A stretch of DNA of 64,000 nucleotides from Acidobacteriota bacterium (GCA_018269075.1 JAFDVJ010000038.1:45422-109421); one strand, 5' to 3'. Shown: positions 48,470-57,310, counted from the first letter of the stretch. Notes: generated from the sequence alone by a model not told the origin. Translations and numbers: made by a program.

Positions 48470-49672
48470 TTACTGTCTTTTAACGGGCGGCCGGCCCTGC
48501 ACCGAAGCCGGCAGCGGCATCAGCTTGACGGTCACCTTCTGCGATTTGCTGCTGCGGTAGATCTCGACCTCGACCGTGTCGCCGATCTGTTTCTTGTCGA
48601 GCAGTTTGTAGACGTCGTCCTGTTCGGCGACGGGCGTGCCGTCGATCGAGGTGATGATGTCGCCGAGCAGCATCTCGCCGTCGGCGGTCTGCGACAAGCC
48701 GCGGAGACCGGCCGCATAGGCCGAACCGCCGGGCGAAACGCTCCGGATCAGGAGACCTTTCGCGACCGGCATCTTGATGCCCTGTTCGGTCAGCTGTTCG
48801 ACGCTGTAGAGAACCGCGCCGAGCTTCGGCCGGCGAACCTCGCCGAACTGGACGAGCTGCGGGACGACGCGCTTGGCGATGCTCACCGGAATCGCGAAGC
48901 CGACGCCGACCGAACCGCCCGCCGGCGACAGGATCTGCGAGTTGATGCCGATCATCCGGCCGAATTTATCGAGCAGCGGACCACCCGAATTGCCCGGGTT
49001 GATCGAGGCGTCGGTCTGGATCGCGCCCTCGATCGGCCGGCCGTTGCGGGCGCGGATCGGTCTTTGCAGACCGGAAATGACGCCCGTCGTCAGCGTCCGG
49101 TCGAGACCGAACGGGTTGCCGATCGCGAGCACTTTCTGGCCGACTTCGAGTTGATCGGAATCGCCGAGCGGGACGATCGTCAGTTTATCGGTGCCGGGTT
49201 CGATCTTGATGACCGCGAGATCGGTGTCGGGATCGCCGCCGACGACCTTCGCCGGATAAGTCTTGGTGCCGCCGAAGCTGACCGTCAGTTTGGTCGCGCC
49301 CTCGATGACGTGATAATTCGTCAGAATATGACCCTGCGCGTCGATGACCGAACCGGAACCGGTTCCCTTTTCGGTTTCCATCTCTTCGCCGTAAAAATTT
49401 TCGACCTGCTCGCTCGTCGTGATGAAGGCCACGCCGGGCGACAGCGTCTTGTAAACCTCGATGTTGTTCTGCTCGTCGCTGACGGTCGCCGGATCCGAGA
49501 TTCCGGTCGGCGTCGGCGCGTTTTCCGCCTGCGCGACGTTTGCGTTTCTCATCTGGAGCAGCCCGCCGAAATTGCTCAGACAGGCCATCGTCCCGACGGC
49601 GATCAGCGCCGACGCGAAGGCCAGCAGAACCAACTGCCGGGCCGATAACTGATAAACTGCTTTCTTTGACAT
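48470..49672 (-). CDS. Periplasmic HtrA/Deg serine protease
   Basis: 400 residues from ATG at 49672. An N-terminal membrane segment (LVLLAFASALIAVGTMACL) anchors or exports a trypsin-like S1C protease with triad His121 (TNYHVIEG), Asp151 (DTDLAVIKI) and Ser229 (NPGNSGGPL), then one PDZ domain (about 280-385: GLLIRSVSPGGSAYAAGLRGL, GDIITSIDGTPV). HtrA degrades or refolds damaged envelope proteins. One PDZ and a TM anchor resemble DegS/HhoA. It ends at its own terminator. Confidence 0.95.
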   Translation of the reverse strand: MSKKAVYQLSARQLVLLAFASALIAVGTMACLSNFGGLLQMRNANVAQAENAPTPTGISDPATVSDEQNNIEVYKTLSPGVAFITTSEQVENFYGEEMETEKGTGSGSVIDAQGHILTNYHVIEGATKLTVSFGGTKTYPAKVVGGDPDTDLAVIKIEPGTDKLTIVPLGDSDQLEVGQKVLAIGNPFGLDRTLTTGVISGLQRPIRARNGRPIEGAIQTDASINPGNSGGPLLDKFGRMIGINSQILSPAGGSVGVGFAIPVSIAKRVVPQLVQFGEVRRPKLGAVLYSVEQLTEQGIKMPVAKGLLIRSVSPGGSAYAAGLRGLSQTADGEMLLGDIITSIDGTPVAEQDDVYKLLDKKQIGDTVEVEIYRSSKSQKVTVKLMPLPASVQGRPPVKRQ

Positions 49673-49837
49673 ATATTTCCTAAACTTCCAATGAAAATCG
49701 ATCACGTATTTGATGCCGAATCAGAAAAAAATCGTTGCGCGTGGAAATACGAAAAAAAAACGCTCGTCGTTCCGAATAAAGTATAAAACAACGAGCAGTG
49801 CAAAAAAAGACGTTTTTCGAAAAAATTTCTTCGGGTT

Positions 49838-50194
49838 TCAGGCGAGCAGACCGCGCGACCACGAGGTAAAGTCGCTGACGAAATTGTTGGAAACGTAGCC
49901 GAACGCGGACAGTCCCGTAAAGAAATGAACGCCCATCAGGCTGATGTAGACGGCGAGCGCGACCGCCAGCCCGTATTTGGCGAGCCGCAGGTTGCGCCAG
50001 CGCCAGAGCACGACCGCCGTGACCGCGCCGATCGCGATCTTGACGGCCAGAAACGGCAGATCGCCGATGTCGAGCAGCGTCGCCATCAATTGATTGCCCT
50101 CGGTGGCGAAACCGTTGCGAACCCAGTAAATCGTTAAGACCGCATCGAGAACGTTCAGCGCGAAGAGCAGAAAAGTTTGGTAAACCAGCGGCAT
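49838..50194 (-). CDS. DUF5658 small membrane protein
   Basis: 118 residues, four hydrophobic segments: FLLFALNVLDAVLTIYWV, FLAVKIAIGAVTAVVLW, YGLAVALAVYISLMGVHFF and a short first helix region. NVLDAVLTIYWVRNGFATEGNQLMATLL is the recognisable DUF5658 core (LDaxxTxxxxxxGxxxExNP-like). Function unknown. It is upstream of HtrA on the same strand with a 165-base gap. Confidence 0.75.
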   Translation of the reverse strand: MPLVYQTFLLFALNVLDAVLTIYWVRNGFATEGNQLMATLLDIGDLPFLAVKIAIGAVTAVVLWRWRNLRLAKYGLAVALAVYISLMGVHFFTGLSAFGYVSNNFVSDFTSWSRGLLA

Positions 50195-50527
50195 ATGATG
50201 ACGGACAACGCTCCTTGAAAAAACTTGTTAAACCTATCTTTCTAAGCAGTGTAACCCTTGATTTAAATGAACCAAGGGCTACTTCGACGAAAGAAACGAT
50301 ATGTTTTAGTTGCCTTGAATATACGCTTAATAACCGCGGATTTCAAGAAAATTTTCAAAATTCGGCGATTTTTATTTTCGGGTTTTGGTGATAGTCTTAA
50401 ATTATCAGGATGCCCCGTAAAAGAAATACCGGACAACGATTGAAAACCGATCGTCGTCAAAGCGACGACTGACGGAAGTCGGCGTTTTGAGCATTAGTTT
50501 TGAGCCCCCGGGAAAAAAGAGGTGAAT
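50195..50527. other. Intergenic region between divergent genes
   Basis: 333 bases, AT-rich at 50215-50400. No gene, repeat or convincing hairpin seen; it presumably contains promoters for the DUF5658 gene and the glycine-zipper gene. Confidence 0.5.
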
Positions 50528-51250
50528 ATGAAAAAGACATTTGATTTCAAGGTTTTAACTGCAATTGTAGCGATGCTTCTGGCGTTCGGCGCGAACGCCG
50601 CGATGGCGCAGAAGAAAAAGCCGGTGATCCGCAAAAAAACGACGGTCACCAAGCCGGCGCCGAAGCCGACCGTCAAGCTCTACACGGTCGATACGGGCAG
50701 CGTTTTCCGCGTCCGGATGAACGGCAGCATCAGCTCGAAAACCGCGAAGGCCGGCGACACGTTCACGACGACCGTGACCGAGCCGATCTACGCGAATAAC
50801 GGAATGGTCGTGATCCCGTCGGGCAGCACGGTGACGGGCCGCGTCGACACGGTCGTCCCCGCCAAAAAAGGCGGCAATCCCGGCCAGATCGCGGTCAGCT
50901 TCATCTCAGTCAAGCTGCCGACCGGCAAAACGCACGCGATCAACGGCTCGCTGACCGATCTCAACACGAAGGACGCGAAAAGCGACAACGAAAGCACGGC
51001 TTCCGGCGACAAGATGAAGAATCGTAAGATCATCTTCATCGGCGGCGGCGGCGCGGGCGGCGCGGTGCTCGGCGCGGCGATCGGCGGCGGCAAGGGCGCG
51101 CTGATCGGCGGCCTGATCGGCGCCGGCGCGGGCTATTTGGGCGAAAAACTGACCAAAGGCGAAGAAGCCGAAGTCAAAACCGGCACCGAATTCGGCGTCT
51201 ACCTGAATCAGGCGATCTCGCTGCCGAAATGGACCGAACCGACGGAATAA
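50528..51250 (+). CDS. Exported glycine-zipper protein
   Basis: 240 residues from ATG at 50528, with GAGGTGA just upstream. Signal peptide VAMLLAFGANAAMAQ, basic linker (KKKPVIRKKTTVTKPAPKP), then a beta domain (VFRVRMNGSISSKTAKAGDTFTTTVTEPIY...VIPSGSTVTGRVDTV) resembling TrbI/BON-type or envelope SH3-like domains, then a glycine zipper IFIGGGGAGGAVLGAAIGGGKGALIGGLIGAGAGYLGE able to insert into membranes, and a short beta tail. Similar proteins stabilise the outer membrane (SlyB/YmgG-like zippers). Single gene; stop is 3 bases before an ATTTCGG array. Confidence 0.78.
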   Translation: MKKTFDFKVLTAIVAMLLAFGANAAMAQKKKPVIRKKTTVTKPAPKPTVKLYTVDTGSVFRVRMNGSISSKTAKAGDTFTTTVTEPIYANNGMVVIPSGSTVTGRVDTVVPAKKGGNPGQIAVSFISVKLPTGKTHAINGSLTDLNTKDAKSDNESTASGDKMKNRKIIFIGGGGAGGAVLGAAIGGGKGALIGGLIGAGAGYLGEKLTKGEEAEVKTGTEFGVYLNQAISLPKWTEPTE

Positions 51251-51253
51251 GAC

Positions 51254-51386
51254 GATTTCGGATTTCGGATTTCGGATTTCGGATTTTTCCGAAGCGAATC
51301 GTTCGGGAAGTTTGAGCGGCTTTTCAATTCTCAAACTTCCCGAACTTCCTCAAACTTCCTCAAACTTCCTAAACTTCCTAAACTCA
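51254..51386. repeat. Two repeat arrays between convergent genes
   Basis: (GATTTCG)n at 51254-51284 follows the glycine-zipper stop; then GGGAAGTTTGAG (51305) and inverted AAACTTCCT copies (51333-51383) end in the TGA of the convergent GNAT gene (51384-51386). Different units serve the two genes here. Confidence 0.88.
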
Positions 51387-51803
51387 TTTCAGTGGCATTG
51401 AAAAATAGTGCGCTTCGATGATCATTCCCTTGCGGAGGTAGAAACGGTGGGCGGCGAATCTTTGGACGTGCGAGACGAGGCGCAGCTGGTCGCAGCCGTT
51501 TTCGCGGGCGTGGGCGACGAGCCAGTCGAAGAGCGCGCCGCCGTATCCTTTCGAACGCGTGCCGCTTTTCGTGACGAGGTCTTCGATCTCCAGATAACGG
51601 CCGCCGGCGAGCCATTCGGAAATACGAAAGCCGCCGACCGCTTTGACTTCGTTCTCCCTTAAATAAACCAGTCGAAAACCCGTCCGTTCGGACAGCCTTT
51701 TGACGAGCGGCAGAAAATCGGCGCGCGCGACGTGCGGGCGCAGCTCGGCGAGCGTCTCGTAACAGGCCAGAATCTCCTCGTCCGCGGCAGCGATCGCAAT
51801 CAT
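51384..51803 (-). CDS. GNAT family acetyltransferase
   Basis: 139 residues. YETLAELRPHV at the N-terminus, VGGFRISEW, LEIEDLVTKSGTRSKGYGGALFDWLVAHARENG (acetyl-CoA loop SKGYG with core V-x-x-x-x-R-x-x-G pattern) and AAHRFYLRKGMIIEAHYFSMPL are GNAT hallmarks. The last gene of a four-gene minus operon; its start overlaps the preceding stop by 4 bases. Acceptor unknown. Confidence 0.87.
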   Translation of the reverse strand: MIAIAAADEEILACYETLAELRPHVARADFLPLVKRLSERTGFRLVYLRENEVKAVGGFRISEWLAGGRYLEIEDLVTKSGTRSKGYGGALFDWLVAHARENGCDQLRLVSHVQRFAAHRFYLRKGMIIEAHYFSMPLK

Positions 51804-52453
51804 CTTTCGTAATTAAGCAGATACGACGGAACCGCGACGTTTTCCGGCAGACGATCGTCGGCGACCGGCGCGGCCGGCACGAGCGCGAGCGGCAGGACGC
51901 CCGCCCAGACGTCGCGCGCGTAATCATCTTCGTCGTCGACCGGATTGCCCGTCCGGATTTTCGCCGACGCCTCGTCGATCTTCAGCTTCAAAACCGTCGT
52001 CGCCTTCAGCTCTTTCGAATCCGGTTCGCGGATCTCGGCCCAGCGGTGCGGGATCAGATGCTCGGTGAAAACGCGCAGCGCCTCGTTTTTTTCGGCCTCG
52101 CCGGCGACTATTTCGGCGCGGCCGAAAACGACGACCGAGCGGTAGTTGATCGAATGATGAAACGCCGAGCGCGCCAGCACGAGGCCGTCGACCAGCGTCA
52201 CGGTCACGCAGACGTCGACGCCCCGCGACAGCTCGCGCATCATCCGCGACGCCGCCGAACCGTGGATGTAAAGCGTGTCGCCGGCGCGGCCGTAGGCCGT
52301 CGGGATGACGAACGGCTGCCCGTTCGCGACGAACCCGACGTGACAGACAAACCCTTCGTCGAGAATCTCGTAAACCGTTTCGCGCTCGAAGCTTCCGCGT
52401 TTCGGAATCCGCCGGAGCTTCGTCCGGTCGGTCGGTTCGATATATTTGCTCAT
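51800..52453 (-). CDS. PNPOx-like flavin-binding protein
   Basis: 217 residues. RRIPKRGSFERETVYEILDEGFVCHVGFVANGQPFVIPTAYGRAGDTLYIHGSAASRMM is the split-barrel FMN-binding fold of the pyridoxamine-phosphate-oxidase superfamily (Nim/flavin-reductase-like branch), and FHHSINYRSVVVFGRAEIV with WAEIREPDSKELKATTVLKLKIDEASAKIRTG completes it. It overlaps both neighbours by 4 bases (ATGA). Similar proteins lie beside MocR regulators in many genomes; none I know of has an agreed substrate. It lacks the classical PdxH substrate motifs as far as I can see. Confidence 0.85.
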   Translation of the reverse strand: MSKYIEPTDRTKLRRIPKRGSFERETVYEILDEGFVCHVGFVANGQPFVIPTAYGRAGDTLYIHGSAASRMMRELSRGVDVCVTVTLVDGLVLARSAFHHSINYRSVVVFGRAEIVAGEAEKNEALRVFTEHLIPHRWAEIREPDSKELKATTVLKLKIDEASAKIRTGNPVDDEDDYARDVWAGVLPLALVPAAPVADDRLPENVAVPSYLLNYER

Positions 52454-52815
52454 AATTTCTCCAAAATTCCGCGCGGCCGGACGATTTCGACTTCCGCGGC
52501 CGCGCGCAGCAGGACGACGCAGCCGTTTTTCGTGCTGACGCGGTGCGCGCGGCCGGGCGCGGTGAAAAGATAATCGCCCGCTTTGAGCTCGTCCTTACCG
52601 AGCCGGATGTCGCCTTCGAGGACAAAAACTTCCTCGCCCGCCGGATGACTGTGCAGCGGGTAGGTCGCGCCCGCGTCGAATTTCAAAAGCATCGTCGGCG
52701 CGCGCCGCGTCGCTTCGTCATAGAGCAGCGCCTTGACGTAAACGCCCGCCGCGTCCTCTTCGGGCAGCGGCTTCCATTCGATTTCATTGGTTCTGACAAG
52801 CTGATTTTCGTTCAT
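52450..52815 (-). CDS. Cupin-domain protein (ChrR-like)
   Basis: 121 residues from ATG at 52815; an ATG at 52857 would overlap the upstream gene. A single cupin: YPLHSHPAGEEVFVLEGDI carries metal ligands His55, His57 and Glu61 or Glu62, and APGRAHRV gives His91. The layout matches anti-sigma ChrR-type or small dioxygenase cupins. Second gene of the operon, overlapping the PNPOx-like start by 4 bases. Substrate unknown. Confidence 0.85.
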   Translation of the reverse strand: MNENQLVRTNEIEWKPLPEEDAAGVYVKALLYDEATRRAPTMLLKFDAGATYPLHSHPAGEEVFVLEGDIRLGKDELKAGDYLFTAPGRAHRVSTKNGCVVLLRAAAEVEIVRPRGILEKL

Positions 52816-52843
52816 TGTATTCTTCAAATCGTCAAACCGGTTT

Positions 52844-53620
52844 TCAGCCTTCGGCATTAAGACCCGAAAAAGCCGCGCGCGCCGCGTTCTTTAATGACTC
52901 GATCATTTGCCGGTACGGCGCCGGCCCGTAGCTGATCCGCGCGACGCCGAGCGCGGCGAGCTCTTCGTTCGGCGGCGCGTCGGGCAACACCATAATATTG
53001 AGCGGCAGCGGCGCGCGGGCGGCGAGCTTTTCGATATATTCGGGCCGCCTGAGTCCCGGCGCGAAAAATCCGCTCGCGCCGGCCCGCGCGTAGGCTTCGG
53101 CCCGCGCGATCGCCTCGTCGAGATGCGTTTCGTCGTAATCGGCGTAATTCTTCAAAAAAATGTCGGTGCGCGAGTTAATAAAGAGCGAAACGCCCGCTTT
53201 TTCGGCGGTTTCGCGGATCGTCTCGATCCGTTTCGCCTGTTCGCCGATCGAATAAAGTCCCTCGCCCCGAACGATCCGGTCTTCGAAATTGATCCCGACC
53301 GCGCCGGCCGCGATCACTTTTTTGACGTTCTCGCCGAGCCGGTGATCGTCCGTCGCGTAGCCGCCCTCGAAATCGAGCGTCACCGGCAGCTCGACGCTCT
53401 TGACGATCCGTTCGAGATTTTCGAGCGCGAGCGCAAGCGGCAGATTTTCGCCGTCCGCGAAACCGTACGCCGCCGCCACCGACCAGCTCCCGGTCGCGAT
53501 CGCGCGCGCGCCGCATTCGGCGACCGCCGCCGCACTGCCTGCGTCCCAGACGTTGAAAAGAATCAGCGGATTTCCCCTGATATGCAGTTTTTCGAAAACT
53601 TCGGTTTTGTTTGTCGTCAT
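52844..53620 (-). CDS. Isocitrate lyase/PEP mutase family protein
   Basis: 258 residues from ATG at 53620 with GGGGAGATT upstream. ILFNVWDAGSAAAVAECGARAIATGSWSVAAAYGFADGE, VTLDFEGGYA (Asp83, metal/substrate), GAVGINFEDRI (Glu113-Asp114) and FINSRTDIFL are the PEP mutase/ICL barrel. The KKCGH catalytic loop of isocitrate lyase is absent, so it is an oxaloacetate/carboxyphosphonoenolpyruvate-type lyase or phosphonomutase relative. First gene of the operon, divergent from the MocR regulator across 264 bases. Confidence 0.88.
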   Translation of the reverse strand: MTTNKTEVFEKLHIRGNPLILFNVWDAGSAAAVAECGARAIATGSWSVAAAYGFADGENLPLALALENLERIVKSVELPVTLDFEGGYATDDHRLGENVKKVIAAGAVGINFEDRIVRGEGLYSIGEQAKRIETIRETAEKAGVSLFINSRTDIFLKNYADYDETHLDEAIARAEAYARAGASGFFAPGLRRPEYIEKLAARAPLPLNIMVLPDAPPNEELAALGVARISYGPAPYRQMIESLKNAARAAFSGLNAEG

Positions 53621-53633
53621 AATCTCCCCTTTT

Positions 53634-53788
53634 TTAACGCGAGGCGCGAAGGCGCGAAGACGCAAAGTTTTTTTTCGGTCCGGTTTTCAGCCGCCGAACG
53701 GCTTCGGCCCGACTCGCCAATTTCCGCTAAAATCACATAAAAACCAAATAAATCTTCGCGTCTTCGCGCCTCTGCGTCTTCGCGTTAA
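53634..53788. repeat. Octamer inverted repeat in divergent promoter region
   Basis: CGCGAGGCGCGAAGGCGCGA at the left (period about 8) and CTTCGCGTCTTCGCGCCTCT at the right, imperfectly complementary arms 85 bases apart, between the MocR gene and its divergent operon. Confidence 0.82.
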
Positions 53789-53884
53789 AAAATAACGGCC
53801 GCCTTCGACCTTTTCGATTTTAGCCGAAATCGGTATTATAAAAAGAGCCAATTTGCGAGAAAATCGACAGACCAATTCTGAAAT

Positions 53885-55378
53885 ATGACCGAAATGCCCT
53901 TTTTGATGCTCGACGACCGGAACGATTCCGGCGCGCCGCTTTACCGGCAGATTTACGAAGCCTTTCGCGGCGCGATTTTAAGCGGAAAACTGGCCGCCGG
54001 AACGCGTCTGCCGGCGAGCCGCGTGCTCGCCGAACAATTGAGCGTTGCGCGGCTGACCGTCGTCAACGCCTACGAGCAGCTGCTCGCCGAAGGCTACACG
54101 GAAGGAAAAACCGGCGCCGGCACGTTCGTCGCGTCGAAGCTCCCCGACGATCTGCTGCAAATCGCGCCGCCGGCGAAAAACGCGGAAATCCCGCTCCAAC
54201 CGCCGGCCGCGCCGCGCATCTCGAAATTCGCCCGGCGCGTCAGGGAAACGCGCGGCGAGCTCGCCCGCTACCAGAACTCGCTCGACGTCGTGCCGTTCAA
54301 AAACGGGATGACGGCGGTCGGCGAATTTCCGTTCGGCGTCTGGGAAAAGCTCGCCGCGCGCGTTTACCGGCGGGCGCGCTACCGGATCGCGGGCTACGGC
54401 GCGACGGCCGGCTATCGCCCGCTCCGCGAAGCCGTCGCCGCGCATTTCGCGGCTTCGCGCGGCGTCCGCTGCCGGACCGAACAGATCTTCATCACCAACG
54501 GCGCGCAGCAGGCGCTCGACCTGATCGCCCGCGTGCTGCTCGACGCCGGCGACCGGGTTCGGATCGAAGACCCGTGCTATCAGGAAGCGCGCGCCGTTTT
54601 CGAGGCGACCGGCGCCGAGATCGTGCCGGTGCCGGTCGACGCCGAAGGCTTCGACCCGGACGCCGCGCAGACCGACGGCGAATCGGCCCGGCTCGTTTAC
54701 GTGACGCCGTCGCACCAGTATCCGACCGGCGTCACGATGACGCTCGCGCGGCGGCTGCGGCTGCTCGAATGGGCGCGCAGGACCGGCGCGTGGATCGTCG
54801 AGGACGACTACAACAGCGAATTTCGCTACACGGGACGGCCGCTCGCGTCGCTCCAGAATCTCGACCACGGCGGCCGCGTGCTCTACGTCGGGACGTTTTC
54901 GAAAACGATCTTTCCGGCGCTCCGGCTCGGCTGTCTGATCGTGCCGGAAAACCTGATCGACGTCTTCACGGCCGCTCGCTCGCTCGCCGACTGGCATTCG
55001 CCGGTCTTCGATCAGGCGACGCTCGCCGAGTTCATCGCCGAAGGCCATTTCGCGCGGCATCTGCGAAAAATGCGCGCGCTCTATGAAAAACGCCAGCATT
55101 TCCTGGTCGCCGAAGCGGAAAAAGAGCTGTCTGGGCTGGTAAAACTCACAAAAGCCTCGTCCGGAATGCACCTGATCGGCTGGCTCGCCCCCGGCCTCGA
55201 CGCCGCGAAAATCGCGCTCAAAGCCCGCGAAACCGGCCTTCATCTCTCGCCGCTCTCGTCCTACTGCATCGCCGCGAAACTTCCCGAAGGCCTCATTTTC
55301 GGCTACACCGGCTTCGACGAAAAACAAATCCGGGAGGGCGTCGCGAAGCTCAAAAAAGTTTTGGAGAGTGGAGAGTAG
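53885..55378 (+). CDS. MocR-family (GntR-aminotransferase) transcription regulator
   Basis: 497 residues. The N-terminal winged helix (LYRQIYEAFRGAILSGKLAAGTRLPASRVLAEQLSVARLTVVNAYEQLLAEGYTEGKTGAGTFVA, about 19-82) binds DNA; the rest is a fold-type I aminotransferase domain with IEDPCYQEAR, EDDYNSEFRY and PLP-lysine Lys340 in YVGTFSKTIFPALRLG. MocR proteins sense PLP or amino compounds and usually control the gene set transcribed divergently, here the PEP-mutase/cupin/PNPOx/GNAT operon. The final codons GAG-AGT-GGA-GAG-TAG are themselves copies of the GAGAGTG repeat. Confidence 0.92.
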   Translation: MTEMPFLMLDDRNDSGAPLYRQIYEAFRGAILSGKLAAGTRLPASRVLAEQLSVARLTVVNAYEQLLAEGYTEGKTGAGTFVASKLPDDLLQIAPPAKNAEIPLQPPAAPRISKFARRVRETRGELARYQNSLDVVPFKNGMTAVGEFPFGVWEKLAARVYRRARYRIAGYGATAGYRPLREAVAAHFAASRGVRCRTEQIFITNGAQQALDLIARVLLDAGDRVRIEDPCYQEARAVFEATGAEIVPVPVDAEGFDPDAAQTDGESARLVYVTPSHQYPTGVTMTLARRLRLLEWARRTGAWIVEDDYNSEFRYTGRPLASLQNLDHGGRVLYVGTFSKTIFPALRLGCLIVPENLIDVFTAARSLADWHSPVFDQATLAEFIAEGHFARHLRKMRALYEKRQHFLVAEAEKELSGLVKLTKASSGMHLIGWLAPGLDAAKIALKARETGLHLSPLSSYCIAAKLPEGLIFGYTGFDEKQIREGVAKLKKVLESGE

Positions 55379-55505
55379 AGAGTGGAGAGTGGAGAGTAAA
55401 AGATTTTTCTGCCGATCAGTTTATGCTTCCGCGCGCAAACGAAAAAAGCCGGCGATCGAAAACGCCGGCTTTTTACTCTCCACTCTCCACTCTCCACTCT
55501 CTACT
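55363..55505. repeat. (GAGAGTG)n heptamer hairpin joining two convergent stops, with terminator core
   Basis: Left arm five copies of GAGAGTG/GAGAGTA (55364-55398), right arm their complement (55472-55505). Inside is a classical terminator GCCGGCG-ATCGAAAA-CGCCGGCTTTTT (55448-55476). The TAG of the MocR gene and the TAG of ispH (55501-55503, minus) are both parts of units. Confidence 0.93.
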
Positions 55506-56349
55506 GTTTCTTCCCGATCTCCTCGATATGCGCGATGACTTTTTTGATGAGCCAGTCGGGCGTCGACGCGCCGGCGGTGACGCCGACGGTTTCGGCGCCG
55601 GCGAGATCGGCCGCGTCGATTTCCTCTTCGGTCTCGATCAGAAAGCTTTTCGGACACTGTTCCTCGCAGACCATCAGCAGTTTGCGGCTGTTCGACGAAT
55701 GGCGGCCGCCGATGATGTAGAAGACGTCGACCTCGCCGGCGAGCGCGCGCGCCGCTTCCTGCCGGTCGCGCGTCGCCGAACAGATCGTGTTGACGATCTG
55801 AACCTCGTCGTCGGTCTTCGATTTGACGGCCTCGGCCGTGTCGAAAAATGTCTTCGCCTTGATCGTCGTCTGCGAGACGACGAGCGGCTGCCGCAGGCGC
55901 GGCAGCTTCGCGACCTCGGTTTCGTCGCTGATCACGAACGCGTGATCGGGCGCGTAGCCCTTGACGCCGATCATTTCCGGATGATCCGGATTGCCGACGA
56001 CGATCACGTGACGGTCCTGCTCGGCGGCGCGCGCGGCGAGCTTCTGGACGCGCGTCACGAACGGGCAGGTCGCGTCGACCACTTTCGACGCCTTTTCCTC
56101 GAGCTCGCGCTGCACTTCGGGCGTCACGCCGTGCGCCCGGATGACGGCCGTCTGCCCGCGCTGAATCTGCACCGGCGCGTTGATCGTCGACACGCCCGAG
56201 CGGCCTAAACGCTCCATTTCCTGATCGTTATGAATGAGCGGCCCGAGCGTCCGCACCGTATCCCCTTCCGCGAGCGCGTCCTCGACCATCTCGACCGCGC
56301 GCTCGACCCCGAAACAAAACCCGTACTCGTCTGCCAGTAAAACTTTCAT
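55501..56349 (-). CDS. ispH: 4-hydroxy-3-methylbut-2-enyl diphosphate reductase
   Basis: 282 residues. The last enzyme of the MEP isoprenoid pathway, a [4Fe-4S] reductase making IPP and DMAPP. Cluster ligands are Cys12 (GFCFGVERA), Cys95 (DATCPFV) and Cys190 (NTICSAT). Other signatures: GPLIHN, VIRAHGV, GNPDHPEMIGVKGY, SQTT, and GGRHSSNSRKL, then TAGASTPDWLI. Length fits the family. Its 3' end lies in the shared heptamer repeat. Confidence 0.96.
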   Translation of the reverse strand: MKVLLADEYGFCFGVERAVEMVEDALAEGDTVRTLGPLIHNDQEMERLGRSGVSTINAPVQIQRGQTAVIRAHGVTPEVQRELEEKASKVVDATCPFVTRVQKLAARAAEQDRHVIVVGNPDHPEMIGVKGYAPDHAFVISDETEVAKLPRLRQPLVVSQTTIKAKTFFDTAEAVKSKTDDEVQIVNTICSATRDRQEAARALAGEVDVFYIIGGRHSSNSRKLLMVCEEQCPKSFLIETEEEIDAADLAGAETVGVTAGASTPDWLIKKVIAHIEEIGKKQ

Positions 56350-56403
56350 AAAAATTTCCGCTTCTTTAAGCTATAATGCGTAAAGAAAGAATAATTCTAA
56401 CAA

Positions 56404-57279
56404 ATGCCCGACGTAAAGGACAATTTTCAGATCGACTGCCGTTTTTTGACGAAAATGGATTTCAAGGCGCTGCACCGGACTTTTCTCGACGCCTTTTCGG
56501 ATTATTTCGTGCCGTTTCAGATCAGCGAGAGCCAGCTCGAAAATCATATCGCGCAGAATTCGGTCGCGCTCGAACGAAGCGTCGGCGCGTTTTGCGGCGC
56601 TGAGATGATCGGCTTCACGCTCAACGGCTTCGGCGACTGGAACGGCCGCCAAACAGTCTACGACGCGGGCACCGGCGTCCGGCCGGCCTACCGCAAACGC
56701 GGGGTCGGCCGCGCGCTCTTCGATTTTATGACGCCGCGGTTCAGGTCCGACGGCTATCAACAGATCCTGCTCGAAGTGATCTCGAAAAACACGGCCGCTC
56801 TCCGGCTTTACGAGAGTCTCGGCTTTGAAAGAACGCGGCGGCTGATCTTTTTCGAAGGCCGCGAAAAACTGCCGGCGGCGGCCGTCGACGGCTTCGAGGT
56901 CCGCGAGATCGACGCGCCCGACTGGCCGTTTTTCGAAAGCTTCGCGACCGGCCGGACCTCGTGGCAGAACTCGGTGACGGCGCTCCGGCGAACCGCGCGC
57001 AAGCTCGTGCTCGGAATTTTTCGCGGCGCGCGCTGCGTCGGCTACGGCGCGCTTTTTCCGTCTTCGGGCATCATCTCGCAGATCGCCGTCGTCCCCGAAT
57101 ACCGCCGGCGCGGCGCAGCCCGCGCGCTCGTCAGCGAGATGCAGCGGCGGCTCGCCCCCGAAACCCGTCTCCGCGCGAGCAACGTCGACGAAAATCTCGC
57201 GGAGCTCGTCGGATTTCTCGAAAACCTCGGATTTACCGAAACCTTAAGCCAGATCGAGATGATCAAGCCGCTTTACTGA
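56404..57279 (+). CDS. Tandem GNAT acetyltransferase
   Basis: 291 residues with two GNAT domains. First: AGTGVRPAYRKRGVGRALFDFM and LEVISKNTAALRLYESLGFERTR (about 92-146). Second: ISQIAVVPEYRRRGAARALVSEMQRRL and LVGFLENLGFTETL (about 220-285). The first has the full acetyl-CoA loop RKRGVG; the second RRRGAA variant may be active or structural. A TATAAT lies at 56372 about 27 bases before the ATG. Stands alone between ispH (divergent) and the helicase (convergent). Confidence 0.88.
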   Translation: MPDVKDNFQIDCRFLTKMDFKALHRTFLDAFSDYFVPFQISESQLENHIAQNSVALERSVGAFCGAEMIGFTLNGFGDWNGRQTVYDAGTGVRPAYRKRGVGRALFDFMTPRFRSDGYQQILLEVISKNTAALRLYESLGFERTRRLIFFEGREKLPAAAVDGFEVREIDAPDWPFFESFATGRTSWQNSVTALRRTARKLVLGIFRGARCVGYGALFPSSGIISQIAVVPEYRRRGAARALVSEMQRRLAPETRLRASNVDENLAELVGFLENLGFTETLSQIEMIKPLY

Positions 57280-57310
57280 TTCTTTCTTTGCGCCGTTCCA
57301 ATATGTTTGG

